32,139 nt of DNA from Candidatus Aramenus sulfurataquae (GTDB lineage Archaea > Thermoproteota > Thermoprotei_A > Sulfolobales > Sulfolobaceae). Shown piece after piece: positions 5,828 to 13,742 of the stretch. The notes under the pieces were generated by a model that had not been told where the DNA came from, did not search any database, and saw only the letters and a program-made list of their open reading frames with translations. The DNA lies in contig ASRH01000010.1 in the NCBI GenBank assembly GCA_000565255.1, positions 1-32,139 on the forward strand. The letters run 5' to 3'. A program made the position numbers and the translations under genes. The first letter of the stretch is position 1. Every line of letters begins with the position of its first letter.

Positions 5828-7888
5828 GTGATCCAAGAACATCTTCCTATAATAACTGGAAGGTCCACTTACATAGACGACATAAATCCCAAGAACGCTG
5901 TCTTCCTCCAAGTGATTAGGTCGCCGATAGCGAGGGGCAGGGTGCTCAAGGTAAGCAAACCGGAGAGGGCACTCCTCACGCTCACTTGGGAGGACGTGAA
6001 GGCATACATGCCGGTAGTGGGCGACGCAGCTCTTCTCAAGCAGTCTAGGATAGCCAGGATGCCAGTGCTCGCCGACGGTAGAGTCAACTTCGTTGGCCAA
6101 CCAGTCATGGCGGTGATTACTGAGGATCGGTACTCCCTTGAGGACTTAGCCGAGGAGGCCCAGGTAGAGTACGAGGAAATGAGGGCCATAGTGGACGTAG
6201 AGGAGGCAATTAACGCAGAGCCGATCCACGAGGGGCTGGACTCCAACGTTTCCGTGGACCAGATCCTCAGTGGCGGTGATCTCTCTCTCAAGGAAAAAGC
6301 TGACGTAGTGGTGAGCAGGAAGATAAAGCAGAGCAGGGTAGTGTCAAACCCAATGGAGACTAAAGGTTGCGTGTGCTGGTGGAACAACAACGCCTTGAAC
6401 GTTTACGTGTCCACCCAAGCTCCATTTAGGGTAAAGAACGACTTGAGGGAAGTGCTGGGCATACCCCCTGAGAGGATAAACGTTTACTCTGCCCCAAACG
6501 TGGGGGGAGGCTTTGGGAACAAGTCAGGAGGGTACCCTGAGTACGTGCTTGGTGCTTTGGCTTCGCTTAAGCTAGGGAGGCCAGTGAAGTGGGTGGAGAC
6601 GAGGAGCGAGTTCTTAGTCAACGCCCAGTCCCTCGGAAGGGGAGAGGTCTCAGACGTGAGGCTCTACGCCAAGAAGGACGGCACTATCTTGGGGATGGAG
6701 GGAACTATAATAGCCAACATAGGTGCTTACGACTACGGCATAAACTACAATACGCCAATGTTCGTAGCCAGGCTAGCAAATGGCCCCTACAAGCTCAAGT
6801 TCGCTAAGATGAGGGCAATGTCGGTCTTTACCAACACTCCTCCCATGGGCTTTTACAGGGGGGCAGGGAGACCAGAAGCGGCGTTGATCCACGAGACTTT
6901 GGTGGAGGACTTGGCTGAGGAACTTGGGATGGATCCAGTTGAGATAAGGAGGAAAAACTTGGTTGACGACTCTGGGTACGTAACGCCACTAGGAAACAAG
7001 CTGGACCCGGCAGGGTACAGAGAGGTACTGGACAAGGCCGAGAAGTACTACAGGAAGGCCAAGGAGGTCTACAAGGGCGACAACATTGGGGTATCTATAG
7101 TAGCTTTCACTGAGATAGTCAGAGTTTCTCCAGGGGAGTCAGCGAGGGCCGTGGTTAGGCAAGGCAAGGTAGTCTTCTACGTGGGAGGGCTAGGTCCCCA
7201 CGGGCAGGCTTACTCCACGGTATTCAGGAAGGTGGCCTCGGAGACCTTAGGGATAAGCGAGGACAAGGTGGAAGTAATAACGGGGACTACGGAAGGAGTA
7301 AAGGAGGGAATAGGGAGCTTCGGCTCCAGGGGAGGGAGTGTAGGAAGTTCCGCCGTGATCGCTGCGGCCCTAGAGCTCTCCAAGAGGGTGGACGTCCGCC
7401 ACTTGGAGAAGTACGAGGGGGTCGAGGTGGAGGTGTTCTACAAGACGGACGACATCTTCGCTCCCGGAGCTCACGTAGCGGTAGTGGAGGTGGACAAGGA
7501 GACCGGCTTCGCCAAAGTCCTCGACTACTACGCAGTGGAGGACGTTGGTAGAGCGCTCTCGCTAGAGGAGGTGGAGGGGCAAGTAATTGGCGGAGTGTTG
7601 CAGGGGGCCTCTCAAGTGATCATGGAGGCCATGAGATACGACGAGAGAGGGATACCTCTATGCAGTTCTATAGCCGACTGCGGTGTCCCAACTGCAGTGG
7701 AGTCTGTGAGGAGGATCGAAAACGAGATCGTGGAGTTTCCCTCTGGGCTACTCTCAAAGAGCAGGGGGGTAGGGGAGTCTGGGACCACGGGAGCGCTCCC
7801 AGCGGTATTCATAGCGTTTGAACGCGCTACGCGCAGGAAGTTCCACGAGCTCCCAGTTCTCCCAGAGGAGGTAGCCGGGAAAAACTAA
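5828..7888 (+). CDS. Molybdopterin-binding large subunit, xanthine dehydrogenase/aldehyde oxidoreductase family
   Basis: 686 residues from GTG 5828. The N-terminal hammerhead domain (TGRSTYIDDI, VIRSPIARGRV) is followed by the molybdopterin domains: GGGFGNK (226-232), FYRGAGRPEA (342-351) and GVGESGTTGALPA with the catalytic Glu650. Enzymes of this family hydroxylate aldehydes or N-heterocycles, or oxidise CO, using a molybdenum cofactor. CO dehydrogenase would need its own active-site loop, which I do not see. Sulfolobales glyceraldehyde oxidoreductase has the same subunit type, but this protein is somewhat shorter. The FAD and [2Fe-2S] subunits that normally accompany it are absent on both sides, so it must recruit them from elsewhere or act differently. 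The substrate is undetermined. Confidence 0.9.
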   Translation: MIQEHLPIITGRSTYIDDINPKNAVFLQVIRSPIARGRVLKVSKPERALLTLTWEDVKAYMPVVGDAALLKQSRIARMPVLADGRVNFVGQPVMAVITEDRYSLEDLAEEAQVEYEEMRAIVDVEEAINAEPIHEGLDSNVSVDQILSGGDLSLKEKADVVVSRKIKQSRVVSNPMETKGCVCWWNNNALNVYVSTQAPFRVKNDLREVLGIPPERINVYSAPNVGGGFGNKSGGYPEYVLGALASLKLGRPVKWVETRSEFLVNAQSLGRGEVSDVRLYAKKDGTILGMEGTIIANIGAYDYGINYNTPMFVARLANGPYKLKFAKMRAMSVFTNTPPMGFYRGAGRPEAALIHETLVEDLAEELGMDPVEIRRKNLVDDSGYVTPLGNKLDPAGYREVLDKAEKYYRKAKEVYKGDNIGVSIVAFTEIVRVSPGESARAVVRQGKVVFYVGGLGPHGQAYSTVFRKVASETLGISEDKVEVITGTTEGVKEGIGSFGSRGGSVGSSAVIAAALELSKRVDVRHLEKYEGVEVEVFYKTDDIFAPGAHVAVVEVDKETGFAKVLDYYAVEDVGRALSLEEVEGQVIGGVLQGASQVIMEAMRYDERGIPLCSSIADCGVPTAVESVRRIENEIVEFPSGLLSKSRGVGESGTTGALPAVFIAFERATRRKFHELPVLPEEVAGKN

Positions 7889-7915
7889 AACTGTTGGTTA
7901 TATTCAGGAGATAAG

Positions 7916-7925
7916 GTTTTTTATT
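7916..7925 (+). promoter_or_regulatory. TATA box of the coiled-coil protein gene
   Basis: GTTTTTTATT lies 21-30 bp before ATG 7946. The T run may also terminate the preceding oxidoreductase transcript. Confidence 0.55.
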
Positions 7926-7945
7926 CTTTTTCGCAACTATTTCAT

Positions 7946-8422
7946 ATGCCAAGGGAACTCACTCCCCTCGAGCAGTTACAGCTACTTGTCCCTGGGTATA
8001 GGGGGTACAAGGTCAAGGACCTAATAAGGCAGGACGACTTCCTGGTGAGGCAATCAACTATCTCTAAGCTCCAGGCTGCTATACACAACTTAGAGGCTCT
8101 GGAGTCACAGATAGCCTCCTCTAACCCATTCTCGCCCCTACTGAAGAGGATCGAGTTTGTCATCTCTCAGATGAGGACGCTAGTAGGACAGATCCTCTCA
8201 GCCCAAGGTGGAGGGGCGGACGTATACGCTAGGTACAAGGTTCACGCAGAACAGCTGGACGAGATAGTTAGCAACGACCTCCAAATGGTTTCGTTGGCTA
8301 ACCAAGTTGCAAACCTCTCCGCTTCCCTGGACAACCTGGAGCAGATCCCTCCCTTGCTAGAGCAGATAAGGCAAGTACTTATCTCCAGGGAGAAGCTCTT
8401 CCTTCCCCCAGAATATAGATAG
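7946..8422 (+). CDS. Coiled-coil protein of the SPFH gene set, function unknown
   Basis: 158 residues, almost entirely helical, with heptad-like runs at about 35-80 and 95-150 (QSTISKLQAAIHNLEALESQ; VANLSASLDNLEQIPPLLEQ). The N-terminal block PGYRGYKVKDLIRQDDFLVR is the most motif-like part and suggests a conserved family, but I cannot name it. There is no signal peptide or membrane helix. It lies 42 bp upstream of the SPFH protein gene on the same strand and has its own promoter. Its location suggests a cytosolic partner of the SPFH scaffold, which is inference. Confidence 0.85.
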   Translation: MPRELTPLEQLQLLVPGYRGYKVKDLIRQDDFLVRQSTISKLQAAIHNLEALESQIASSNPFSPLLKRIEFVISQMRTLVGQILSAQGGGADVYARYKVHAEQLDEIVSNDLQMVSLANQVANLSASLDNLEQIPPLLEQIRQVLISREKLFLPPEYR

Positions 8423-8464
8423 AAATCCTTTTATCTTTACTTAGCGTAATAATTATGAACGCTC

Positions 8465-9400
8465 ATGTCTATTCAATTTAGAGGTCAAGTTATTTCCACG
8501 GAATTGGAGAACGGAACCTCCTACATGTCACAAGACACGATAATTTTTAGGTATCCAAAGGAGAACATAACCTCCAAGTCCCTCATCATTGTCCAGCCCA
8601 CGGAGCAGGCAGTGGTCGTGATCCAAGGCCAGATCGCGGCTGTGTTGCCACCTGGAACGCACAACGTGCAGTCGCCGCAGAACCCGATTTCGTCGTTCCT
8701 CTCCAAGTTTAGGTATACTTCCCTTCCATTCGACACCGTTGTGTACTTCGTGTCCACGACTAGGCACGAGGTGAGGGTAGCTGGGGTAAGCCAGACAGAC
8801 GACCTAGTTCCCTTAGAGTATGAGGTGGCGGTGTACTTTAGGGTGGTGAACCCCGGGCTCCTTGTCACAAACGTCCAGTTCCACGAAGCGTTTTTCAAGG
8901 ACGGCAATCTGGCAAACTACATATCTCCAATAATAGACCAAGAGGTGAGCCAAGTCCTAAACCACGTGAAGCTCACTGAGGTCTTCAAGAAGTTCGCCGA
9001 CATATCAACTGCAGTAACGGCGGGGCTAAAGACCTTCCTAGGGGAAATCGGGGTCGAGCTCATCTCAGTGAGGATAACGAAGCTGATACCTCAAGACCCA
9101 GAGTTAAGGAGGATACTACAGCTGAGGGATCTCGGGCTGGAGGTATACGACTCGGTGAGGATGGGGCTAGCTAGGCTGTTGGCGGAGAGCGGCAACCCAG
9201 CGAGCGTTAACATGGCCCTAGGTGTACCATATTTCCCCACTCTCTCGTCCATTGTCATTGGCTACCCATACTTCCCGATCTTAGGCGGTGCCCAGGCTCC
9301 CTCACAACAGCCCCCAGCAGCTGGGGTAAACATACAACAAGTGTTAAAACAGACCTTCGGAGCGACGTCCGGAGGTGCTCAAAGTGGCTCCTCCCAGTAG
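8465..9400 (+). CDS. SPFH (band-7) domain protein, YdjI/virion-core-like
   Basis: 311 residues. Residues about 30-235 form an SPFH domain. FRYPKENITSKSLIIVQPTEQAVVV is followed by a PPGTHNV turn, as in the soluble YdjI/virion-core-protein-like branch, which lacks the N-terminal membrane anchor of flotillin and stomatin. The tail (about 270-311) is rich in Ala, Gln, Pro, Gly and Ser. SPFH proteins oligomerise into membrane-associated scaffolds or cages. In Bacillus, YdjI recruits phage-shock (PspA) proteins with a membrane partner. Here the next gene encodes a four-helix membrane protein that could serve as anchor. A TATA-like CTTTTATCT at 8428-8436 suggests a short leader. Confidence 0.85.
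   Translation: MSIQFRGQVISTELENGTSYMSQDTIIFRYPKENITSKSLIIVQPTEQAVVVIQGQIAAVLPPGTHNVQSPQNPISSFLSKFRYTSLPFDTVVYFVSTTRHEVRVAGVSQTDDLVPLEYEVAVYFRVVNPGLLVTNVQFHEAFFKDGNLANYISPIIDQEVSQVLNHVKLTEVFKKFADISTAVTAGLKTFLGEIGVELISVRITKLIPQDPELRRILQLRDLGLEVYDSVRMGLARLLAESGNPASVNMALGVPYFPTLSSIVIGYPYFPILGGAQAPSQQPPAAGVNIQQVLKQTFGATSGGAQSGSSQ
9372..9377 (+). promoter_or_regulatory. Shine-Dalgarno site for the membrane protein
   Basis: GAGGTG within the end of the SPFH gene, 6 bases before GTG 9384. An earlier in-frame GTG at 9375 is itself part of this motif, so 9384 is the better start. Confidence 0.6.
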
Positions 9401-9797
9401 GATATTGGCTTGGAACGTGGCGTCGGCCATTGGCTACTCCTTCATCTTGACCTTTGTCATGGCGGTCATCTCCTTAATAGTGAAGGCATTTTACCCTCCT
9501 ACTGTCTTTGAAATCGCTCCAATAATGTCGTTGCTCAAGAGCCCTGCCTCTGGCGTAGTACAGTTGATAGTCTTGGCTCTCTTGGTATCCTTTTCCTTGC
9601 CTGTGGGGAGCAAGGTAGCAGAAGGAAACCTCAAACAAGTGAGAAAGGTAGCAGTATACGCAGGGGTCAGCTACTTGGCGTTCTCGCTTTTACCCTTTGC
9701 CTTTACCACGCCCTATCTTCAGACCACGGTGGGGCTTGTCATAGCCTATAACGTGTTGAACGGGGCTTTCTCCGGTACCTTAGCCACTTACTTCTAG
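9384..9797 (+). CDS. Four-helix membrane protein, partner of the SPFH protein
   Basis: 137 residues from GTG 9384, overlapping the SPFH gene by 17 bp, so the two are translationally coupled. Four hydrophobic segments are visible (about 8-36, 54-74, 86-106, 112-134). A short charged loop (EGNLKQVRKV) lies between helices 2 and 3, probably cytosolic. No catalytic motif was seen. Tight coupling to an anchor-less SPFH protein suggests that it tethers the SPFH assembly to the membrane. This is inference from gene order. Confidence 0.8.
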   Translation: MAPPSRILAWNVASAIGYSFILTFVMAVISLIVKAFYPPTVFEIAPIMSLLKSPASGVVQLIVLALLVSFSLPVGSKVAEGNLKQVRKVAVYAGVSYLAFSLLPFAFTTPYLQTTVGLVIAYNVLNGAFSGTLATYF

Positions 9798-9829
9798 ATA
9801 AAGTTGGAAAAAGGTAAATGGAAAAGAAC

Positions 9830-11446
9830 TTAGCCCATTGGCGGATAGCCCTGGGGCATGCCCTGCTCCTGTCCCTGGGGTTGCTTTGAGGGAGCGGCAG
9901 CTATCATGTCGTCTATCTTCATTATAGCCACAGCAGCGTCAGTAGCCCCCTTGATTACTTGTTCCTTTACCCTTAGCGAATCCAACACGTTGATCTTCGT
10001 CATATCCTCCTCCACCTTACCTTTCATAACGTCGATCCCGGCGTTCTTCATGCCCTTGGCGTGAAGGCTCCTCAATTCCACCATGGCGTTCACTGGGTCA
10101 AGGCCTGCAGTCTCCGCCAGCGTGCTTGCCATCTCCTCTAGGGCGTTAGCGTAGGCTTCTAAAGCCAGTTGCTCCTTTCCCGGCAAGGTCTTCTGCCTCA
10201 ACCTCATTGCCAGCTCTTCCTCAAAGGCACCTCCTCCTGCGACAACGTAGGGGTCTATGAGGACGTTCCTCAGCGAGTTGAGCACGTCGTTGAAGCTCCT
10301 CTCCATCTCGTCCATGGCGACGTCTGTGGAGCCCCTTATGAGTATGGTCACGGCCTTAGCCTCCTTTACTCCCTCCACAAAGATGGCCTTGTCCTTCCCC
10401 ACCTGCCTTTCCTCGACCCTCTTTGCGTAACCTAGGCTCTGGGCGTCAATGTCTCTGTAGGAGCTCACTATCTTGGCCCCGGTGGCCTTAGCCAACTTCT
10501 CTAGATCGCTCCTGCTGACGTTCTTTATGCCCATTATCTTGTTCTTGGCCAAGAAGTGGAGAGCTATGTCGTCCATGCCCTTCTGCGATATGACCACGTT
10601 TGCTCCGGTCTTGGCTATTGCATCTACCATTGCTTTTACCTGCCTTGCTTGCTCCTCCAACGCCTCCTTTATCTGCTCCGGCGAGGTTATGCTCAGCTTC
10701 GCTGTGATGTCCCCCTTCTCCACCTCTAGTCCAAAGTCGATGACGGCTATCTTGGCCTCCTCCACAATCTTTGGCATAGAGGGGCTCGGCACCTCCTTGT
10801 CCAGTACAATTCCCTTGACTAACTCCACGTCGTCGGTGGACTCTCCCCTCTTCTTCACGAACTTCACGTTGCTCAAGTCCACGTTGTACTCTTCTCCCTG
10901 CTTCTCGGCTATAGAGAAGACGGCCTCTATGGCCACGTCAATTACCTTGTCCATGTTGGAGGCGAAGAACTTGCTTGACAACGTAGTGAACGCAACGTCC
11001 CTCAAGTACTTCCTGTCCTCTGGGTTCACTTGCATTGCAATTTCCTTGCTCAAGGAGAGGGCAAGTGCTTCTGCCTTCCTATAGCCCTCTATGATAGTGT
11101 TAGGGTGTACCTTCTGGTCAAGGAGTTTTTCAGCCTGCTCTAGTAAAAACCCCGTGAACACAACTGCACTTGTAGTGCCGTCGCCCACCTCTGAGTCCTG
11201 GACTTTCGCCGTCTCCACTACCAGCTTAGCTGCAGGGTGGTCTACGTCCATCTCCTTTACTATCGTGGCTCCGTCGTTAGTGACTACCACGTCTTGGGTG
11301 GACGAAATTAGCATCTTGTCTAGCCCCCTAGGTCCTAGGCTCGACTTGAGCATCTCTGCCAAGGTCTTTACTGCTATGATGTTGGAGTATATTACATCAT
11401 ATCCCGTTTCCCTTCTAGTTCCTTGGCGTAATAGGAAATTTTCCAT
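9830..11446 (-). CDS. thsC: Thermosome (group II chaperonin) gamma subunit
   Basis: 538 residues. ATPase signatures are GPRGLDKML (38-46), NDGAT (57-61) and GDGTTS (88-93). The C-terminus has the group II pattern KIDDMIAAAP followed by a Gln/Pro/Gly tail. Alpha and beta subunits of Sulfolobus carry longer N-termini and are about 20 residues longer. The short N-terminus, the ETAKVQDSEVGDGTTS region and the TTLSSKFF block fit the third, gamma (TF55-gamma) subunit as I recall it. It folds proteins in ATP-driven rings in the cytosol; in Sulfolobus gamma is reported to be favoured at lower temperatures. It stands alone with its own promoter. The family call is certain, the gamma assignment strong. 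Confidence 0.93.
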   Translation of the reverse strand: MENFLLRQGTRRETGYDVIYSNIIAVKTLAEMLKSSLGPRGLDKMLISSTQDVVVTNDGATIVKEMDVDHPAAKLVVETAKVQDSEVGDGTTSAVVFTGFLLEQAEKLLDQKVHPNTIIEGYRKAEALALSLSKEIAMQVNPEDRKYLRDVAFTTLSSKFFASNMDKVIDVAIEAVFSIAEKQGEEYNVDLSNVKFVKKRGESTDDVELVKGIVLDKEVPSPSMPKIVEEAKIAVIDFGLEVEKGDITAKLSITSPEQIKEALEEQARQVKAMVDAIAKTGANVVISQKGMDDIALHFLAKNKIMGIKNVSRSDLEKLAKATGAKIVSSYRDIDAQSLGYAKRVEERQVGKDKAIFVEGVKEAKAVTILIRGSTDVAMDEMERSFNDVLNSLRNVLIDPYVVAGGGAFEEELAMRLRQKTLPGKEQLALEAYANALEEMASTLAETAGLDPVNAMVELRSLHAKGMKNAGIDVMKGKVEEDMTKINVLDSLRVKEQVIKGATDAAVAIMKIDDMIAAAPSKQPQGQEQGMPQGYPPMG

Positions 11447-11476
11447 TTAACCACTCAGTCCAATTCTCGTCTATGG

Positions 11477-11484
11477 TATAAATT
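11477..11484 (-). promoter_or_regulatory. TATA box of the thermosome gene
   Basis: AATTTATA on the minus strand, 31-38 bp before the ATG, implying a leader of roughly 8 bases. A second AT-rich element lies at 11491-11500. Confidence 0.45.
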
Positions 11485-11689
11485 AGTATCTATAAATTTA
11501 CTGACTACTCCTCACACTGCGATAATTCCGCTAGGTGTAGGGCGTTACTTCCCTATGCATAACGCGTTAGACGTGACAAGAAAGGAAGAGGCTCAAAGCA
11601 TTGACAATCTCTTTTTTGATTACTTTAGAAACCTATTTATAATTTTTCGTGCCAGATTTTTAAGAGTTACCTCAATAAACTCATCACAC

Positions 11690-12055
11690 GAGCTGAGAGA
11701 TAGAAAGCACATTAACACTCCGACCCCCTGCGAGGGTTCCTTTAGAGCAGTCTTATGGTTTAGCGCCTTCACACAGCTTCATAGGCAGTGAGCCTTAACA
11801 CCACCAACTCCCCTCGACTCGCCTAGCTGTAGACCTAGGAATGGGGGACTTCAGCCAGTTTGTCCCTATCCCTTGGGTGGAGGAACTACGCGGAGGAATT
11901 CTCGCACCTTTCTCGAGGCTCGTGATTTTTCAGCGTGAGGACGCTTAATTGAACTGGTACGCCAATTTCCGTGGTGTTTCCTCACGCGTCGTCTTAACCA
12001 AATGCGTCTTGATAGCTAAAGTTTTACCCAGCCCTAGAAGGCAGGTTTACCTTCT
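11690..12055 (-). mobile_element. Possible decayed IS200/IS605-type (TnpB) element, low confidence
   Basis: On the minus strand, about 12025-11945 reads GKTLAIKTHLVKTTREE and then a stop. In another frame, about 11942-11866 reads RASRKVREFLRVVPPPKG and then a stop. GC-rich hairpin DNA follows (11847-11720) with a CCCCC...GGGG stem. An N-terminal piece, a C-terminal piece and a structured 3' region are the layout expected of an internally deleted tnpB gene with its omega-RNA end. I could not confirm homology by eye, and no catalytic RuvC or zinc-finger residues survive. It could equally be an unrelated structured RNA. Confidence 0.3.
11810..11847. repeat. Nested hairpin
   Basis: CCCC 11810-11813 pairs with GGGG in 11843-11847, and inside it CCTAG 11822-11826 pairs with CTAGG 11835-11839. 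This is a two-part stem as in structured RNA; the strand is undetermined. Confidence 0.55.
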
Positions 12056-12154
12056 TATATCAGTCTATTTCGCCGAAACTAACCTCAAGCTTAAGTGAGA
12101 GTTGAAAGCAAAGGCTTAAGAAACTCTCTTTACTTCTGGCGAAAAACTTAGTTT

Positions 12155-12979
12155 GTGATCGAAACAATTCAGCTGACCAAGGTCTACAAGGACGGGACAG
12201 TGGCGCTCGACAACCTCAACATGACCCTCTCCTCCAAGATATCCTGCGTCATAGGGAGGAACGGGGCTGGGAAGACGACGTTAATGAGGATACTGTCCAC
12301 ACAGCTCCTGCCCACCAAAGGGAGGGCACTCGTCAACGGCTACGACGTCGTCAAGGAGGCGAAAAGGGTCAGGAAGATAATATGTAGCATACCCCAAGAG
12401 GCCGGTACAGCTGGTATGCCCTCGCCTCTCGAACACCTCGTGATGTACTTAACCGCGAGGGGCTTCTCAATTACTGAGGCAATCCAGACGGCGAGAAAGG
12501 CATTGAAGGAAATAGGACTAGGGAAGGTAATGAACAAGCCAACAGACGAGCTCTCGGGAGGGATGAAGAGGAAGGTGTTTGTGGCTATGGCTCTAGCCTC
12601 AAATGCGGAAGTGGTCTTCCTGGACGAGCCCACCACAGGCCTCGATCCTGTCTCTAGGCTGGAGGTGTGGTCTGCCATAAGGTCAATGGACTCTAAAGTG
12701 GTTCTAACTACGCACTACATGGAAGAGGCGGAGGCCTTGTGCGAGGAGATAGCAATAATAAACAACGGCAAACTAGTTGACAAGGGATCTCCATCAGAGC
12801 TCCTGGAGCCCTTGAAGGGAAAGGTGAGGGTTGAGGGAGTGGGGGACATAAAGATAGGGAACTTGAGGATCTCCTACATGAGCCCAGAGGAGGCCAAGTC
12901 GTTGGTGGGGAAAGTTACAATAAAGCCGGTTACCCTAGAGGACGTGTTCATAACGAAGGGGTTGTACATTGAAGATTAG
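12155..12979 (+). CDS. ABC transporter ATP-binding protein (ABC-2/CcmA type)
   Basis: 274 residues from GTG 12155. Walker [10 protein letters not shown] (34-42), signature LSGGMKRK (about 134-141), Walker [14 protein letters not shown] (about 151-163) and the switch His in [10 protein letters not shown] are all present, so the ATPase should be active. The sequence resembles the exporter-type ATPases that pair with ABC-2 permeases (drug, lipid or peptide export). The C-terminal region (about 215-274) contains the VTLEDVFI block common in this branch. It overlaps the permease gene by 11 bp and forms a two-gene operon. The substrate cannot be read from the sequence. Confidence 0.93.
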   Translation: MIETIQLTKVYKDGTVALDNLNMTLSSKISCVIGRNGAGKTTLMRILSTQLLPTKGRALVNGYDVVKEAKRVRKIICSIPQEAGTAGMPSPLEHLVMYLTARGFSITEAIQTARKALKEIGLGKVMNKPTDELSGGMKRKVFVAMALASNAEVVFLDEPTTGLDPVSRLEVWSAIRSMDSKVVLTTHYMEEAEALCEEIAIINNGKLVDKGSPSELLEPLKGKVRVEGVGDIKIGNLRISYMSPEEAKSLVGKVTIKPVTLEDVFITKGLYIED

Positions 12980-13691
12980 GTTCATCCTTGCGTTCTCGTG
13001 GTTTTACGGAGTGAGCACCCTAGTGAGGTCGCCAATCTACGTGCTCTCCTACTTGGCGTTACCGCTATCGTTGCTGTTCTTCATCTACCTTGTCTCCCAC
13101 GGAACGCTGACCGACTTTGGGATACTGGGCGGGCTAATTTCGGTGGTGGTGTCTAACTCCCTGTCGCTCATAGGGGACTTCGCCTTCTTTAAGCTGTACT
13201 TGAGGTTACAGGATTTATTGGTGGCAACTGAGATAGGGCCAATGGACTACGTGGCCGGGCTGGCCCTAGGCAACTTGGTCTACAGCGTTCCCGGCATAAT
13301 CCTGTACGTGGTTATGGGTATGCACTTCGGAGTGTTCAACCTAGCTCAACTGCCCGTCATCGCCCTAGTCCTTCTAGTTCTGCTGAGCTCCAGCACTGGA
13401 CTCTCCATAACTCTGGCTTCCTTCTTGAAGCACACGAGGCACTCCTGGGGGCTCTCAACCTTTATGTCCCTCCTCTTTACCCTCCTCCCTCCACTCTACT
13501 ACCCTTACGTTATACTTCCAAAGCCGATACTTTACGCGCTTTACGTCTCTCCTTCCACTGCGGGGTCGATTGTACTGCAGGGTTACCTAGGGCTAGCGCC
13601 CCTAGATCCGTTGGCAGTTTGGATCTTAGCCGTGGAGGGGATTGCGTTCTCTGCCCTTCCCTTTTTCGCCCTAAGGTGGAGGGAAAAGTAG
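12969..13691 (+). CDS. ABC-2 type permease
   Basis: 240 residues from TTG 12969, overlapping the ATPase gene by 11 bp. About six hydrophobic segments (approximately 2-20, 22-45, 55-75, 95-120, 125-150, 170-235) fit the ABC-2 membrane domain. A late [15 protein letters not shown] turn before the last helix is typical of these permeases. Two copies would pair with two ATPases to form the exporter. No neighbouring biosynthetic gene hints at a substrate. Confidence 0.87.
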   Translation: MKIRFILAFSWFYGVSTLVRSPIYVLSYLALPLSLLFFIYLVSHGTLTDFGILGGLISVVVSNSLSLIGDFAFFKLYLRLQDLLVATEIGPMDYVAGLALGNLVYSVPGIILYVVMGMHFGVFNLAQLPVIALVLLVLLSSSTGLSITLASFLKHTRHSWGLSTFMSLLFTLLPPLYYPYVILPKPILYALYVSPSTAGSIVLQGYLGLAPLDPLAVWILAVEGIAFSALPFFALRWREK

Positions 13692-13742
13692 TAAAAAAGG
13701 ACAGGATCGCCGTGAACGAGAAAGGGATGCTGGAAAAACGCT

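Larger units (their letters stand above)
11450..12154. other. 700-bp region without a convincing intact gene
   Basis: No frame here looks like a real protein. The longest (11555-11791, plus) has an odd composition and no start signal. The left part contains the thermosome promoter and an AT-rich stretch (11620-11665) with TATA-like elements in both directions. The middle holds several inverted repeats: 11810-11847, 11933-11941 with 11979-11987 (9-bp arms), and AGAAGG/CCTTCT at about 12036-12055. The right end contains the promoter of the ABC gene. A structured RNA or a decayed mobile element explains this best. Confidence 0.6.

Noticed and set aside
9375-9383. GTG start three codons upstream of the SPFH partner
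   Set aside because: It is part of the Shine-Dalgarno sequence that serves GTG 9384.
11555-11791. Open frame of 78 codons on the plus strand
   Set aside because: No promoter or SD at its ATG, odd composition, crosses predicted hairpins, and no recognisable motif.
11690-12055. RNase P RNA or SRP RNA
   Set aside because: I looked for the conserved core sequences of both on each strand and did not find them.
12155-13691. Heme-export (CcmA/CcmB) assignment for the ABC pair
   Set aside because: No cytochrome c maturation genes nearby; only generic ABC-2 exporter features are visible.
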